A stretch of 5,992 nt of DNA from an uncultured Verrucomicrobiota bacterium. Its GTDB lineage: Bacteria; Verrucomicrobiota; Verrucomicrobiia; Limisphaerales; UBA1096. A program made the translations under genes and the position numbers. Below are positions 1-5,992 of the stretch, piece by piece. Numbering within the stretch: position 1 is the first letter of the stretch; each line of letters opens with the position of its first letter. The stretch lies in the NCBI GenBank assembly GCA_913045395.1, contig CAJWPV010000101.1, positions 1 through 5,992 on the forward strand, written 5' to 3'. The notes beneath the pieces are model-generated. The model was not told where the DNA came from and did not search any database. It was given only the letters and a program-made list of their open reading frames with translations.

Positions 1-1
1 C

Positions 2-901
2 TATGGCTTGGGCACGGATAATCGTGACATGCCGGCGTTCATCGTGTTGCCGGACCCGGGCGGCGGGCTCAAGGGCGGCCCGCCGGCTTGGGGCAGCGGT
101 TTTTTGCCTGGCAGCTGCCAGGGCACGACGCTGCGTTCCGGCGCAAAGCCAATTTTGAATCTCCAACCGCAGCCTGGAATCAGTGCCCGTGGTCAGCGCC
201 GCATTCTCGACTTGATCAGCCACCTCAACCATCACCACCTGGCAGGGCGCGATTTTGACGACCGGCTTGCCGCTCGCGTCAACGCCTATGAGCTGGCATT
301 TCGCATGCAATCGGCCGCGCCGGAGATCGTTGACATCTCGCGCGAAACAGAGGCGACTCGGCGGCTGTACGGCATCGGTCAAAAGGAAACAAACGAGTTT
401 GGCACGCGCTGTTTGTTGGCCCGGCGAATGGTCGAAAAAGGCGTGCGCTTCGTGCAACTTTACTCTGGCGACACGGGAGGCTGGGACGCGCACAAAGATG
501 TCCTGCAAAACCACGGCAAGTACTGCCGCCGAACCGATCTGCCGATTGCCGGCCTGCTGAAGGATCTCAAGTCGCACGGCCTGCTGGACGACACGCTGGT
601 GATTTGGGGCGGCGAGTTCGGCCGCATGCCGATGAGTGAGCAGGGCACTGGCCGCGACCACAACCCGTGGGGCTACTCGGTGTGGCTGGCCGGCGCGGGT
701 GTGCACGGTGGCATGGCCTACGGCTCGACCGATCCCATTGGATTACGTGCTGAGCAAAACAAGGTGCACGTGAACGATCTTCACGCGACGATCCTGCACC
801 TGCTCGGTTTTAACCATGAGCAACTGACCGTCTTTCACAACGGCCGTGACGAACGCCTTACCGATGTCGGAGGCAGAGTCGTCACCGACATCTTCGCGTG
901 A
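2..901 (+). CDS. DUF1501 domain-containing protein, 5'-truncated by the window edge
   Basis: The reading frame is already open at base 2 and ends at TGA 899-901, giving 299 visible residues that begin YGLGTDN. DUF1501 proteins are usually about 450-480 residues, so roughly the first third, including the usual N-terminal export signal, lies upstream. A TTG at base 8 could be mistaken for a start, but conserved family sequence already precedes it. Family hallmarks visible in order are LPDPGGGLKGGPPAWGSGFL near the left edge, WDAH (482-493), WGGEFGR (605-625), GRDHNPWGYSVWLAGAG (from 650), VNDLHATILHLLGFNHEQLT and a C-terminal HNGRDERLTDVGG block. The His/Asp/Glu-rich motifs match the metal-site region expected of this alkaline-phosphatase/sulfatase-like fold. 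The biochemical role is unproven; PVC genomes typically pair it with a DUF1549/DUF1553 gene, as here. It looks intact to its stop and is coupled to the next gene by a one-base overlap. Family assignment is secure; enzymatic function is not. Confidence 0.93.
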   Translation, partial: YGLGTDNRDMPAFIVLPDPGGGLKGGPPAWGSGFLPGSCQGTTLRSGAKPILNLQPQPGISARGQRRILDLISHLNHHHLAGRDFDDRLAARVNAYELAFRMQSAAPEIVDISRETEATRRLYGIGQKETNEFGTRCLLARRMVEKGVRFVQLYSGDTGGWDAHKDVLQNHGKYCRRTDLPIAGLLKDLKSHGLLDDTLVIWGGEFGRMPMSEQGTGRDHNPWGYSVWLAGAGVHGGMAYGSTDPIGLRAEQNKVHVNDLHATILHLLGFNHEQLTVFHNGRDERLTDVGGRVVTDIFA

Positions 902-903
902 TG
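898..903 (+). other. Overlapping stop/start junction (GTGATG), likely translational coupling
   Basis: The TGA of the DUF1501 gene (899-901) shares its A with the ATG (901-903) of the DUF1549/DUF1553 gene. A GTG at 898 is in the same frame and would add one residue. The nearest purine-rich Shine-Dalgarno-like string, GGAGG at 869-873, is about 27 bases from the ATG, too far for normal initiation. Re-initiation by ribosomes ending the upstream gene is therefore the simplest reading (inference). Confidence 0.7.
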
Positions 904-2742
904 TTTCCCCGCTGTGCAGGCCTGTTGTTGCTGAGTTTGTCACTTGGCCAGGCAGAGGAGCCGGCGGCCATCGTCGAGCAGCCGATCACTGACGCGGACC
1001 GTGAGCACTGGGCATGGCGCCCGCTGGGCCAAGCGGTAATTCCGCGAGTCGAGTCGGCCAGGCGCCCAGCAAACCCGATCGATCATTTCATTCTCGAAAA
1101 GCTGGAGCTCAAAAGTTTGTCTCTTGCACCTGAGGCTGATCGACGCACGCTGATTCGCCGGTTGTATTTCGATCTCCTCGGCCTGCTGCCAAGCGCCGAG
1201 GCCGTTGTGACGTTTCGGGCGGATACCCGGCCGGATGCCTACTGGCGGTTGGTTGAGTCGCTGCTCGCTTCGCCGGCTTATGGCGAACGCTGGGCGCAAC
1301 ATTGGCTGGATCTCGCACGTTTTGCCGAGACGGACGGTTTTGAACACGACAAGGTTCGCCCCAACGCATGGCGCTACCGCGACTGGCTGATCCAAGCGCT
1401 GAACGCTGACCAGCCTTACGACGAGTTTGTGCTGCACCAACTCGCCGGCGACGAGGTGACACCCGCTGCTGCCGTGGGCACCGGCTTCCTGCTTGCCGGG
1501 CAGGACATGCCGGACATCAACCTGGCAGCCGAACGCCGTCACATGGTGCTCAATGAAATGACTTCGACAGTAGGCTCAGTCTTCCTCGGCCTAAACGTCG
1601 GCTGTGCGCAATGCCACGAACACAAATCAGACCCGATCAGCCAGGCTGATTTTTATCGACTGCGTGCGTTCTTCGAGAGCGCTCTGCAATTCAAGGAACA
1701 GAAAATTACCCTTGCAACTGGCGAAATCAACGGCCGCGTGATGCGCGTCTCAAGTGATAAACCTTTATCAACTCGGTTTGCGGTGCGCGGCGATTTTCGG
1801 CGACTTGGCCAAGTGATGAAACCGGCAGTGCCACGGATTGCGCTCGGTCAGGCCGGGAATACCCCGGCGACCAGTCGCACAGGCTTGGCCAAGTGGATGT
1901 CCGGTTCGCGCAACCCGTTGTTTCTTCGATCAGCGGTGAATCGGCTCTGGCAGTTTCACTTTGGAGAACCACTGGCCGGGACGCCGAACGACATTGGCCG
2001 TGCTAGCGAGAAACCAAGCCACCCGGAGTTGCTCGACTGGCTGGCTGCGGAGTTGCCCGGGCGGGATTGGAGCCTGAAGTCGATGCACCGATTGTTGCTC
2101 ACCTCGGCGACGTACCAACAGGTGAGCCGGGGCGTGGGAAAAACATGGGACAGGCGCTTGGCGGCCGACCCGGACAACCGATTCTACTCGAGAATGAACC
2201 GGCGGCGGCTTGATGGCGAGTCGTTGCGTGACACTCTACTGGTAGTTGGCGGCTGGGCGACGCAGCGCACTGGCGGCCCCGGTGTGCGTCCGCCGTTGCC
2301 TCGAGAAGTAACCAGCACGCTGCTAAACAACCAATGGCCGGTCAGCACGAATAGGGAGGATCATCACCGGCGTAGCGTGTACCTCTTCGCCCGGCGTAAC
2401 CTGCGCTACCCACTGTTCGACCTATTTGATCGCCCCGATGGCACAGCGTCGTGCGGACGTCGCAAGGAATCTACCACGGCGCCGCAGTCGCTGATCCTGC
2501 TAAACTCCAATTTCTCGCTGATGATGGCAAAGGCCCTAGCCGGCCGCTGCCGCTCTGTCTCAGCACCTGTCGACGAGTCCATCCGGCGAATGTACGACCT
2601 GTTGTTCCAGCGTGAGCCAAGCCGGGCGGAAGTCCGCCTGGCCAGGCAGTTCCTTTCGCAGCCAAGCGGTAGCGATGTTGAACCGCTCGCACAGCTTGGG
2701 CTCGCATTGATCAATCTCAACGAGTTCTTGTTCGTGGATTAG
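901..2742 (+). CDS. Exported DUF1549-DUF1553 protein with one CxxCH motif, no PSD1 cytochrome domain
   Basis: A complete 613-residue protein counted from ATG 901 (614 from GTG 898); stop TAG. Residues 1-18 form a signal peptide (R4, a Leu-rich core, then GQA before EE). The HWAWRPL motif at 36-42 follows almost directly, so there is no N-terminal planctomycete cytochrome C (PSD1) domain as in the longer relatives. DUF1549 spans about 58-260: NPIDHFI (58-64), FDLLGLLP, RWAQHWLDLARFAETDGFE (from 130), LAGDE (181-185) and GCAQCHEHKSDPI with C235-x-x-C238-H239, a possible covalent heme site. DUF1553 spans about 330-610: NPLFLRSAVNRLWQFHFG (from 338), PNDIG, PSHPELLDWLA, RRLDGESLRD (from 435), NLRYPLFDLFDRPD, STTAPQSLILLNS and the terminal LINLNEFLFVD. 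All family blocks are present with no frameshift. Its function is unknown; an extracytoplasmic redox or polysaccharide-processing role is only inferred from context. The partner DUF1501 gene lies upstream, whereas in many PVC loci it lies downstream. Confidence 0.95.
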   Translation: MFPRCAGLLLLSLSLGQAEEPAAIVEQPITDADREHWAWRPLGQAVIPRVESARRPANPIDHFILEKLELKSLSLAPEADRRTLIRRLYFDLLGLLPSAEAVVTFRADTRPDAYWRLVESLLASPAYGERWAQHWLDLARFAETDGFEHDKVRPNAWRYRDWLIQALNADQPYDEFVLHQLAGDEVTPAAAVGTGFLLAGQDMPDINLAAERRHMVLNEMTSTVGSVFLGLNVGCAQCHEHKSDPISQADFYRLRAFFESALQFKEQKITLATGEINGRVMRVSSDKPLSTRFAVRGDFRRLGQVMKPAVPRIALGQAGNTPATSRTGLAKWMSGSRNPLFLRSAVNRLWQFHFGEPLAGTPNDIGRASEKPSHPELLDWLAAELPGRDWSLKSMHRLLLTSATYQQVSRGVGKTWDRRLAADPDNRFYSRMNRRRLDGESLRDTLLVVGGWATQRTGGPGVRPPLPREVTSTLLNNQWPVSTNREDHHRRSVYLFARRNLRYPLFDLFDRPDGTASCGRRKESTTAPQSLILLNSNFSLMMAKALAGRCRSVSAPVDESIRRMYDLLFQREPSRAEVRLARQFLSQPSGSDVEPLAQLGLALINLNEFLFVD

Positions 2743-2849
2743 CGCGGGTTGATGTCATGGCCTGGAGCTGTTCGCTCGGGATTGGTAAATCAGCCCCGAC
2801 CAGCATTGTCGTGGGGATGGTTTTTCCGTAGAGTTTCGCTTCCACACAA
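2743..2849 (+). other. Intergenic spacer, no gene
   Basis: This 107-base gap is the only sizeable non-coding stretch in the window. I see no convincing -35/-10 promoter pair and no good Shine-Dalgarno sequence ahead of the sulfatase ATG at 2850. An in-frame TAG at 2829-2831 with no ATG, GTG or TTG after it fixes 2850 as the sulfatase start. The gap contains the weak hairpin described separately. Confidence 0.6.
2794..2825 (+). terminator. Candidate weak intrinsic terminator
   Basis: CCCCGAC (2794-2800) can pair with GTC (2808-2810) plus GGGG (2813-2816), leaving a two-base bulge and a 7-base loop (2801-2807). The bases ATGG and then five T residues (2821-2825) follow. The arrangement resembles a Rho-independent terminator after the DUF1549/DUF1553 gene, but the bulge, the four-base gap before the T-run and its short length make it weak. 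It could be an attenuator or chance. If real, it would separate the two gene pairs into different transcripts. Confidence 0.3.
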
Positions 2850-4241
2850 ATGAAAGGCTGGACTGTTTTTTTTGTTTTTGCATTGGCTGGGCTGACGAGT
2901 CCCCAGGCCGCCGGGAAACCCAACATCCTGCTGATCATGGCCGATGATATGGGCTATGAAGCCTTGTCAGCGAACGGCAGTGAATCCTATAAATCACCGA
3001 ACCTGGACAAGTTGGCCGCCCAGGGCATTCGTTTCACCAACTGTTTCGCCAACCCGATCTGCACCCCGTCGCGGGTGAAGATCATGACTGGGCTATACAA
3101 CGTCCGTAACTACGTCAAGTTTGGCCTTCTTGATCGCGGACAAACCACCTTTGCCCATCAACTGAAGGCTGCTGGGTATACAACTTGCATTGCTGGTAAG
3201 TGGCAGTTGGGCATGCAGGCAGACTCACCGCAACACTTTGGTTTTGAGCAGTCCTGCCTCTGGCAGCATACGCGAAGCGGGCGATCCACTGAGAATGGTA
3301 AGAATATCGATCGACGTTTCGTAAATCCTCTGCTGGAGATCAACGGTAAGGAAAAGGACTACGTCAACGGCGAATACGGGCCACAGGTCTGCACTGACTT
3401 TGTCTGCGACTTCATCGACGAGAACAGGGAAAAGCCATTTCTGGTTTATTACCCAATGATACTCACACACTGCCCCTTCGATCCGACGCCAGATTCGACC
3501 GACTGGGATCCGAAGCGACTCGGTTCCACCACCTACAAAGGCGATCGCAACGACCCGCAGCGGCATTTTCGTGACATGGTCGCCTATGCCGACAAGGTTG
3601 TCGGACAAATTGTGGCGCAACTTGAGAAGTCCGGCGTTCGCGAAAATACGCTACTGATTTTCACGGGTGACAACGGCACCGACAAGCCGATTGTAACCTC
3701 GTGGAACGGCACGAAGGTGGTCGGACGCAAGGGCAGCATGACTGACGCAGGAACCCGCGTGCCGTTGATTGCCAGCTGGCCGGCCGGCATTAAGCAGCCT
3801 GGGCGTGTTGTTGATGATCTAGTCGAGTTCTCTGATCTGATGCCTACACTCTGCGAAGTCACGGGTGCCAACTTGCCATCTAACTATCCGGGCGACGGTT
3901 CCAGCATTGTTCCTGTACTTCAAGACAATGCGAGCGTTCGCAAGAAGGACTGGATTTATATCTGGTACTCGAGGTCAGGTCATCCGGACCTAGGTCAGGT
4001 CATGGTTCGCAACAAGCAGTATTCTCTCCTGGCTAAAGCAGACGGCAGCGATGCCAGTCTGACTCGCTATAAGGGGCCTTTTAATGGGGAGAAACTTAAG
4101 GACTCCATACTTTTGGAACCGGAGCAGGCCGTAAAACAACAGTTCGAGACCACGCTCGCGAGACTCGCGAAGACCCGCCTTTTAAGTGTCAGCAATGAGA
4201 TTCGAATCAAGATGCGGAAGGCCAGCAAGAACAAGAAGTAA
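2850..4241 (+). CDS. Secreted S1-family sulfatase (arylsulfatase-like)
   Basis: A complete 463-residue sulfatase that hydrolyses a sulfate ester, probably on a sulfated glycan given the PVC context; the substrate cannot be read from sequence. Residues 1 to about 21 are a signal peptide (MKGW, then a VFFVFALAGL core). The mature part opens with KPNILLIMADDMGYE, where D32 and D33 are the expected metal ligands. C71 in CTPSR (71-75) is the residue converted to formylglycine by a dedicated maturase, which is not encoded here. AGKWQLG gives K117 and Q119; canonical sulfatases have His at the Q119 position. ILTHCPF supplies H207, FTGDNGTDKP supplies D274 and N275, and RKGSMTDAGTRVP supplies K294. 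The length fits a single-domain S1 sulfatase with the small C-terminal subdomain, ending in a Lys-rich tail. An in-frame TAG upstream leaves ATG 2850 as the only plausible start. The next gene begins 3 bases after the stop, suggesting co-expression. The gene appears slightly lower in GC than its neighbours. Confidence 0.96.
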   Translation: MKGWTVFFVFALAGLTSPQAAGKPNILLIMADDMGYEALSANGSESYKSPNLDKLAAQGIRFTNCFANPICTPSRVKIMTGLYNVRNYVKFGLLDRGQTTFAHQLKAAGYTTCIAGKWQLGMQADSPQHFGFEQSCLWQHTRSGRSTENGKNIDRRFVNPLLEINGKEKDYVNGEYGPQVCTDFVCDFIDENREKPFLVYYPMILTHCPFDPTPDSTDWDPKRLGSTTYKGDRNDPQRHFRDMVAYADKVVGQIVAQLEKSGVRENTLLIFTGDNGTDKPIVTSWNGTKVVGRKGSMTDAGTRVPLIASWPAGIKQPGRVVDDLVEFSDLMPTLCEVTGANLPSNYPGDGSSIVPVLQDNASVRKKDWIYIWYSRSGHPDLGQVMVRNKQYSLLAKADGSDASLTRYKGPFNGEKLKDSILLEPEQAVKQQFETTLARLAKTRLLSVSNEIRIKMRKASKNKK

Positions 4242-4247
4242 GCCGTG
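4239..4247 (+). other. TAA-GCC-GTG junction between sulfatase and CxxCH gene
   Basis: The sulfatase TAA (4239-4241) is followed by one codon (GCC) and then the GTG start of the next gene, in the same reading frame. The preceding AAGAAG run is only a poor Shine-Dalgarno match, so coupled re-initiation is likely (inference). Because the frames coincide, readthrough of this single stop would fuse the two proteins, but nothing here shows that it happens. Confidence 0.6.
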
Positions 4248-5992
4248 AATCCGGTTCCCTACCTTATCTTGTTTTGCATGGTCAAGGTGGCGTTTGGCCA
4301 GGCGCAAGGTGCCGAGTCAGGCAGCGATCAGTTTAGCGGGCCGGATTTTCAGGCATTGGTTCGCAAGGCCGATCCGCTTGGCGCCGGTGAAAGCCTGAAG
4401 GCGTTCGATGTCCCGGATGGCTTCCGGATGGAACTGGTCGCGGCCAGCCCGGACATTGGCCAGCCGATGAATCTTGCCTTTGATGAGCGCGGCCGGCTGT
4501 GGGTAACGAGCACGCTCGAATATCCGTACCCTGTGCCGCTCGGCCAACCGGGGCGCGATACGATCAAAATCCTAGAGGACACCAACGGTGATGGCGCCTT
4601 CGACCAACTTTTCACCTTTGCCGATGGCCTCAACATCCCGACCGGGATTTATCCTTACAAGGACGGCGCGATTGCCTGGAGCATTCCGAACATCTGGTTT
4701 CTGCGCGACACCGACGGTGACGGCAGAGCGGATAAGCGCGAGAAACTGTACGGGCCGCTAGGCTACGAGCGTGACACGCACGGCATGCATTCATCGTTCA
4801 CGCGCGGGCTCGATGGCTGGCTACATCTCACGCACGGATTCAACAATAATACCACCGTCACAGCCGCCGACGGCTCGAGTATCACGATGAATTCCGGCAA
4901 CACGTACCGCGTTCAGCCGGATGGCTTAAGCGTCGAGCAGTTCACCTTCGGGCAGGTCAACCCGTTTGGCATGTGCCTCGATGCGTTTGGTAACTTTTAC
5001 ACCGCCGACTGCCATAGTTCGCCGATCTACCAATTGATTCGCGATGCCTATTACCCGAGCTTCGGCAAGCCTCACGACGGCATGGGCTTTGCGCCATTGG
5101 TCATCGGGCACAACCACAACTCCACCGGCCTGTGCGGCATTGTGTTCAACCAGGACAATCATTGGCCGGCGGAATTCAGCGACAATATTTTCGTCGGCAA
5201 CGTCATCACCAGCCGCGTCAATCGCGACCGGGTTGATTGGCTCGGCAGCAGCCCAAAAGGTACAGAACTGCCCGACCTCGTGCGAACCAGCGACCCGTGG
5301 TTCCGGCCGGTCAATTTGCAGTTCGGCCCGGACGGCGCACTGTACATCGCCGATTTTTACAACCGCATCATTGGCCACTACGAGGTGCGCCTCGACCACC
5401 CCGGTCGCGATCGCAAGACCGGTCGCATTTGGCGCTTGGTGTACGACGCTCCGCAAGGAGAGCGCCTGGCCAAGCCGGTCAACCTCCCCGAAGCCAAGCT
5501 TGCCGAGGCGATCGCCGAGCTGAGCAGCTCACTGCTGGCCCGTCGAATGACCGCCACTGACTATCTTGCCGATGACGTTGGTCAACGCGCCGCCGCGCCG
5601 CTTAGAGAGGCGATGGCCAAGCCGGCCGCCGCGCCGGAGCTTAAAGCGCACGGTGCGTGGGTGCTGCAACGTGTTGGTCAACTGGATGAGGCCACCTACT
5701 TGCGTTTGGCCAAGGACGAGTCGGAGCTTGTCCGGGTTCATACCCAGCGCATTGCTGGCGCCCGAAAAAAATGGTCAACAAAAACCAAGTCGATGGTACT
5801 GGCCGGCTTGGGCGATGTCTCACCGCAGGTCCGCCGTGCTGCCGCCGATGCGCTGGCCCGGCGGTCGAACCCCGGTCATGTTCGACCGTTGCTGGCTGCG
5901 CTTGGCCAGACGCAGGCACTGGACGGGCATCTTCGCCACGCGCTGCGCATTGCGCTGCGAAACAACCTCCACGCTGTTGATGATCCTGCTAA
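4245..5992 (+). CDS. PVC-type heme-binding CxxCH protein (membrane-bound dehydrogenase-like), 3'-truncated
   Basis: The frame is open from GTG 4245 to the window edge: 582 codons plus two bases, with no stop. Residues 1-20 are a signal peptide (hydrophobic PVPYLILFCMVKVAFG, then GQA). Using ATG 4278 instead would destroy it, so GTG is preferred. Residues about 54-400 are the family's propeller-like dehydrogenase region: FDVPDGFRMELVA (54 on), LAFDERGRLWVTSTLEYP (W86), ILEDTNGDG, RDTDGDGRAD, DTHGMHSSF (177-185), GNTYRVQPDG (from 218), FGMCLDAFGNFYTADCHSSP (241-260), HNHNSTG (289-295), LQFGPDGALYIADFYN and DHPGRDR (384-390) up to IWRLVY. Residues about 420-582 are Ala/Leu/Arg-rich and helical; VSPQVRRAAADALARR is typical of HEAT-like repeats. 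In full-length relatives (about 900-1,100 residues) a C-terminal cytochrome-c domain carries the CxxCH motif; that part is outside the window, so heme binding is inferred. It probably acts as an exported sugar or alcohol oxidoreductase, though its substrate is unknown. It sits 3 bases after the sulfatase and is likely co-translated. Confidence 0.92.
   Translation, partial: MNPVPYLILFCMVKVAFGQAQGAESGSDQFSGPDFQALVRKADPLGAGESLKAFDVPDGFRMELVAASPDIGQPMNLAFDERGRLWVTSTLEYPYPVPLGQPGRDTIKILEDTNGDGAFDQLFTFADGLNIPTGIYPYKDGAIAWSIPNIWFLRDTDGDGRADKREKLYGPLGYERDTHGMHSSFTRGLDGWLHLTHGFNNNTTVTAADGSSITMNSGNTYRVQPDGLSVEQFTFGQVNPFGMCLDAFGNFYTADCHSSPIYQLIRDAYYPSFGKPHDGMGFAPLVIGHNHNSTGLCGIVFNQDNHWPAEFSDNIFVGNVITSRVNRDRVDWLGSSPKGTELPDLVRTSDPWFRPVNLQFGPDGALYIADFYNRIIGHYEVRLDHPGRDRKTGRIWRLVYDAPQGERLAKPVNLPEAKLAEAIAELSSSLLARRMTATDYLADDVGQRAAAPLREAMAKPAAAPELKAHGAWVLQRVGQLDEATYLRLAKDESELVRVHTQRIAGARKKWSTKTKSMVLAGLGDVSPQVRRAAADALARRSNPGHVRPLLAALGQTQALDGHLRHALRIALRNNLHAVDDPA
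5505..5992 (+). other. HEAT-like helical repeat segment inside the CxxCH protein
   Basis: Codons from about residue 421 encode repeated amphipathic helices rich in Ala, Leu and Arg, such as LAEAIAELSSSLLARRM, APELKAHGAWVLQRV and SPQVRRAAADALARR. HEAT-type repeats commonly lie between the propeller and the cytochrome domain in this family and are presumed to mediate protein contacts. The exact repeat boundaries cannot be set by eye. Confidence 0.55.

Noticed and set aside
8..10. TTG as the start of the first gene
   Set aside because: Conserved DUF1501 sequence (YGLG) already precedes it and about a third of the family domain would be missing; the gene is simply cut by the window edge.
940..1542. 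Long antisense open frame (200 codons) opposite the DUF1549 region
   Set aside because: It lies wholly within a sense gene whose conserved family motifs are continuous; high GC makes such antisense frames common, and its translation shows no recognisable domain.
4926..5456. Antisense open frame (176 codons) and overlapping sense frames at 5044-5523 and 5237-5560
   Set aside because: All are shadows of the CxxCH gene, whose plus-strand frame from 4245 encodes family motifs across the same bases; the shadow translations are low-complexity Arg/Ser/Pro/Thr-rich or Val/Ala-rich sequence.
3541..5515. GCGATCGC octamers (3541, 5407, 5508) resembling the cyanobacterial HIP1 repeat
   Set aside because: There are only three copies, all explained by ordinary Gly-Asp-Arg, Arg-Asp-Arg or Ala-Ile-Ala codons, and the gene content is PVC rather than cyanobacterial.
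5765..5771. A7 run (CGA AAA AAA) as a possible slippery site, with an open -1 frame to 5980
   Set aside because: The zero frame continues into clear HEAT-like sequence (SPQVRRAAADALAR), while the -1 frame gives unrelated Pro/Cys/Arg-rich sequence; no downstream pseudoknot was evident by eye.
1..5992. tRNA/rRNA genes, CRISPR arrays, insertion sequences, attachment sites
   Set aside because: No repeat-spacer pattern, transposase motif, terminal inverted repeats or RNA-gene signature seen; nearly all of the window is coding for the four genes listed.

Overview
The window is a compact, all-plus-strand gene cluster of about 59% GC by rough estimate. It is typical of the Planctomycetes-Verrucomicrobia-Lentisphaerae (PVC) group, because three of its four genes belong to families largely confined to, and highly expanded in, those bacteria: DUF1501, DUF1549/DUF1553, and the PVC-type heme-binding CxxCH (membrane-bound dehydrogenase-like) proteins. 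The fourth is an S1-type sulfatase, also strongly expanded in marine PVC bacteria. I cannot tell from sequence alone whether the source is a planctomycete or a verrucomicrobium.

Layout: (1) bases 2-901 hold the C-terminal ~299 residues of a DUF1501 protein whose start lies upstream of the window. (2) Bases 901-2742 hold a complete exported DUF1549-DUF1553 protein with one CxxCH motif and no N-terminal cytochrome (PSD1) domain; its ATG overlaps the upstream TGA by one base. (3) Bases 2743-2849 are the only real intergenic gap and contain a weak hairpin followed by a T-run. (4) Bases 2850-4241 hold a complete secreted sulfatase with an intact CTPSR formylglycine site. (5) Bases 4245-5992 hold the first 582 codons of an exported PVC-type CxxCH protein (beta-propeller-like N-terminal half, then helical HEAT-like sequence); it runs off the window before any stop codon, so a caller that needs a closed ORF would miss it. 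It starts 3 bases after the sulfatase stop, in the same reading frame.

Working together (inference): all complete N-termini carry signal peptides, so the products are expected outside the cytoplasm. The tight junctions suggest two transcriptional blocks, DUF1501-DUF1549/1553 and sulfatase-CxxCH, which may be one operon. Such clusters are usually read as machinery for desulfating and oxidatively processing sulfated polysaccharides, but the biochemical roles of DUF1501, DUF1549 and DUF1553 are not established. I found no RNA genes, CRISPR arrays, insertion sequences or clear promoters. The window looks like ordinary, well-conserved PVC content; the most interesting point is the undetermined function of this recurrent gene set.
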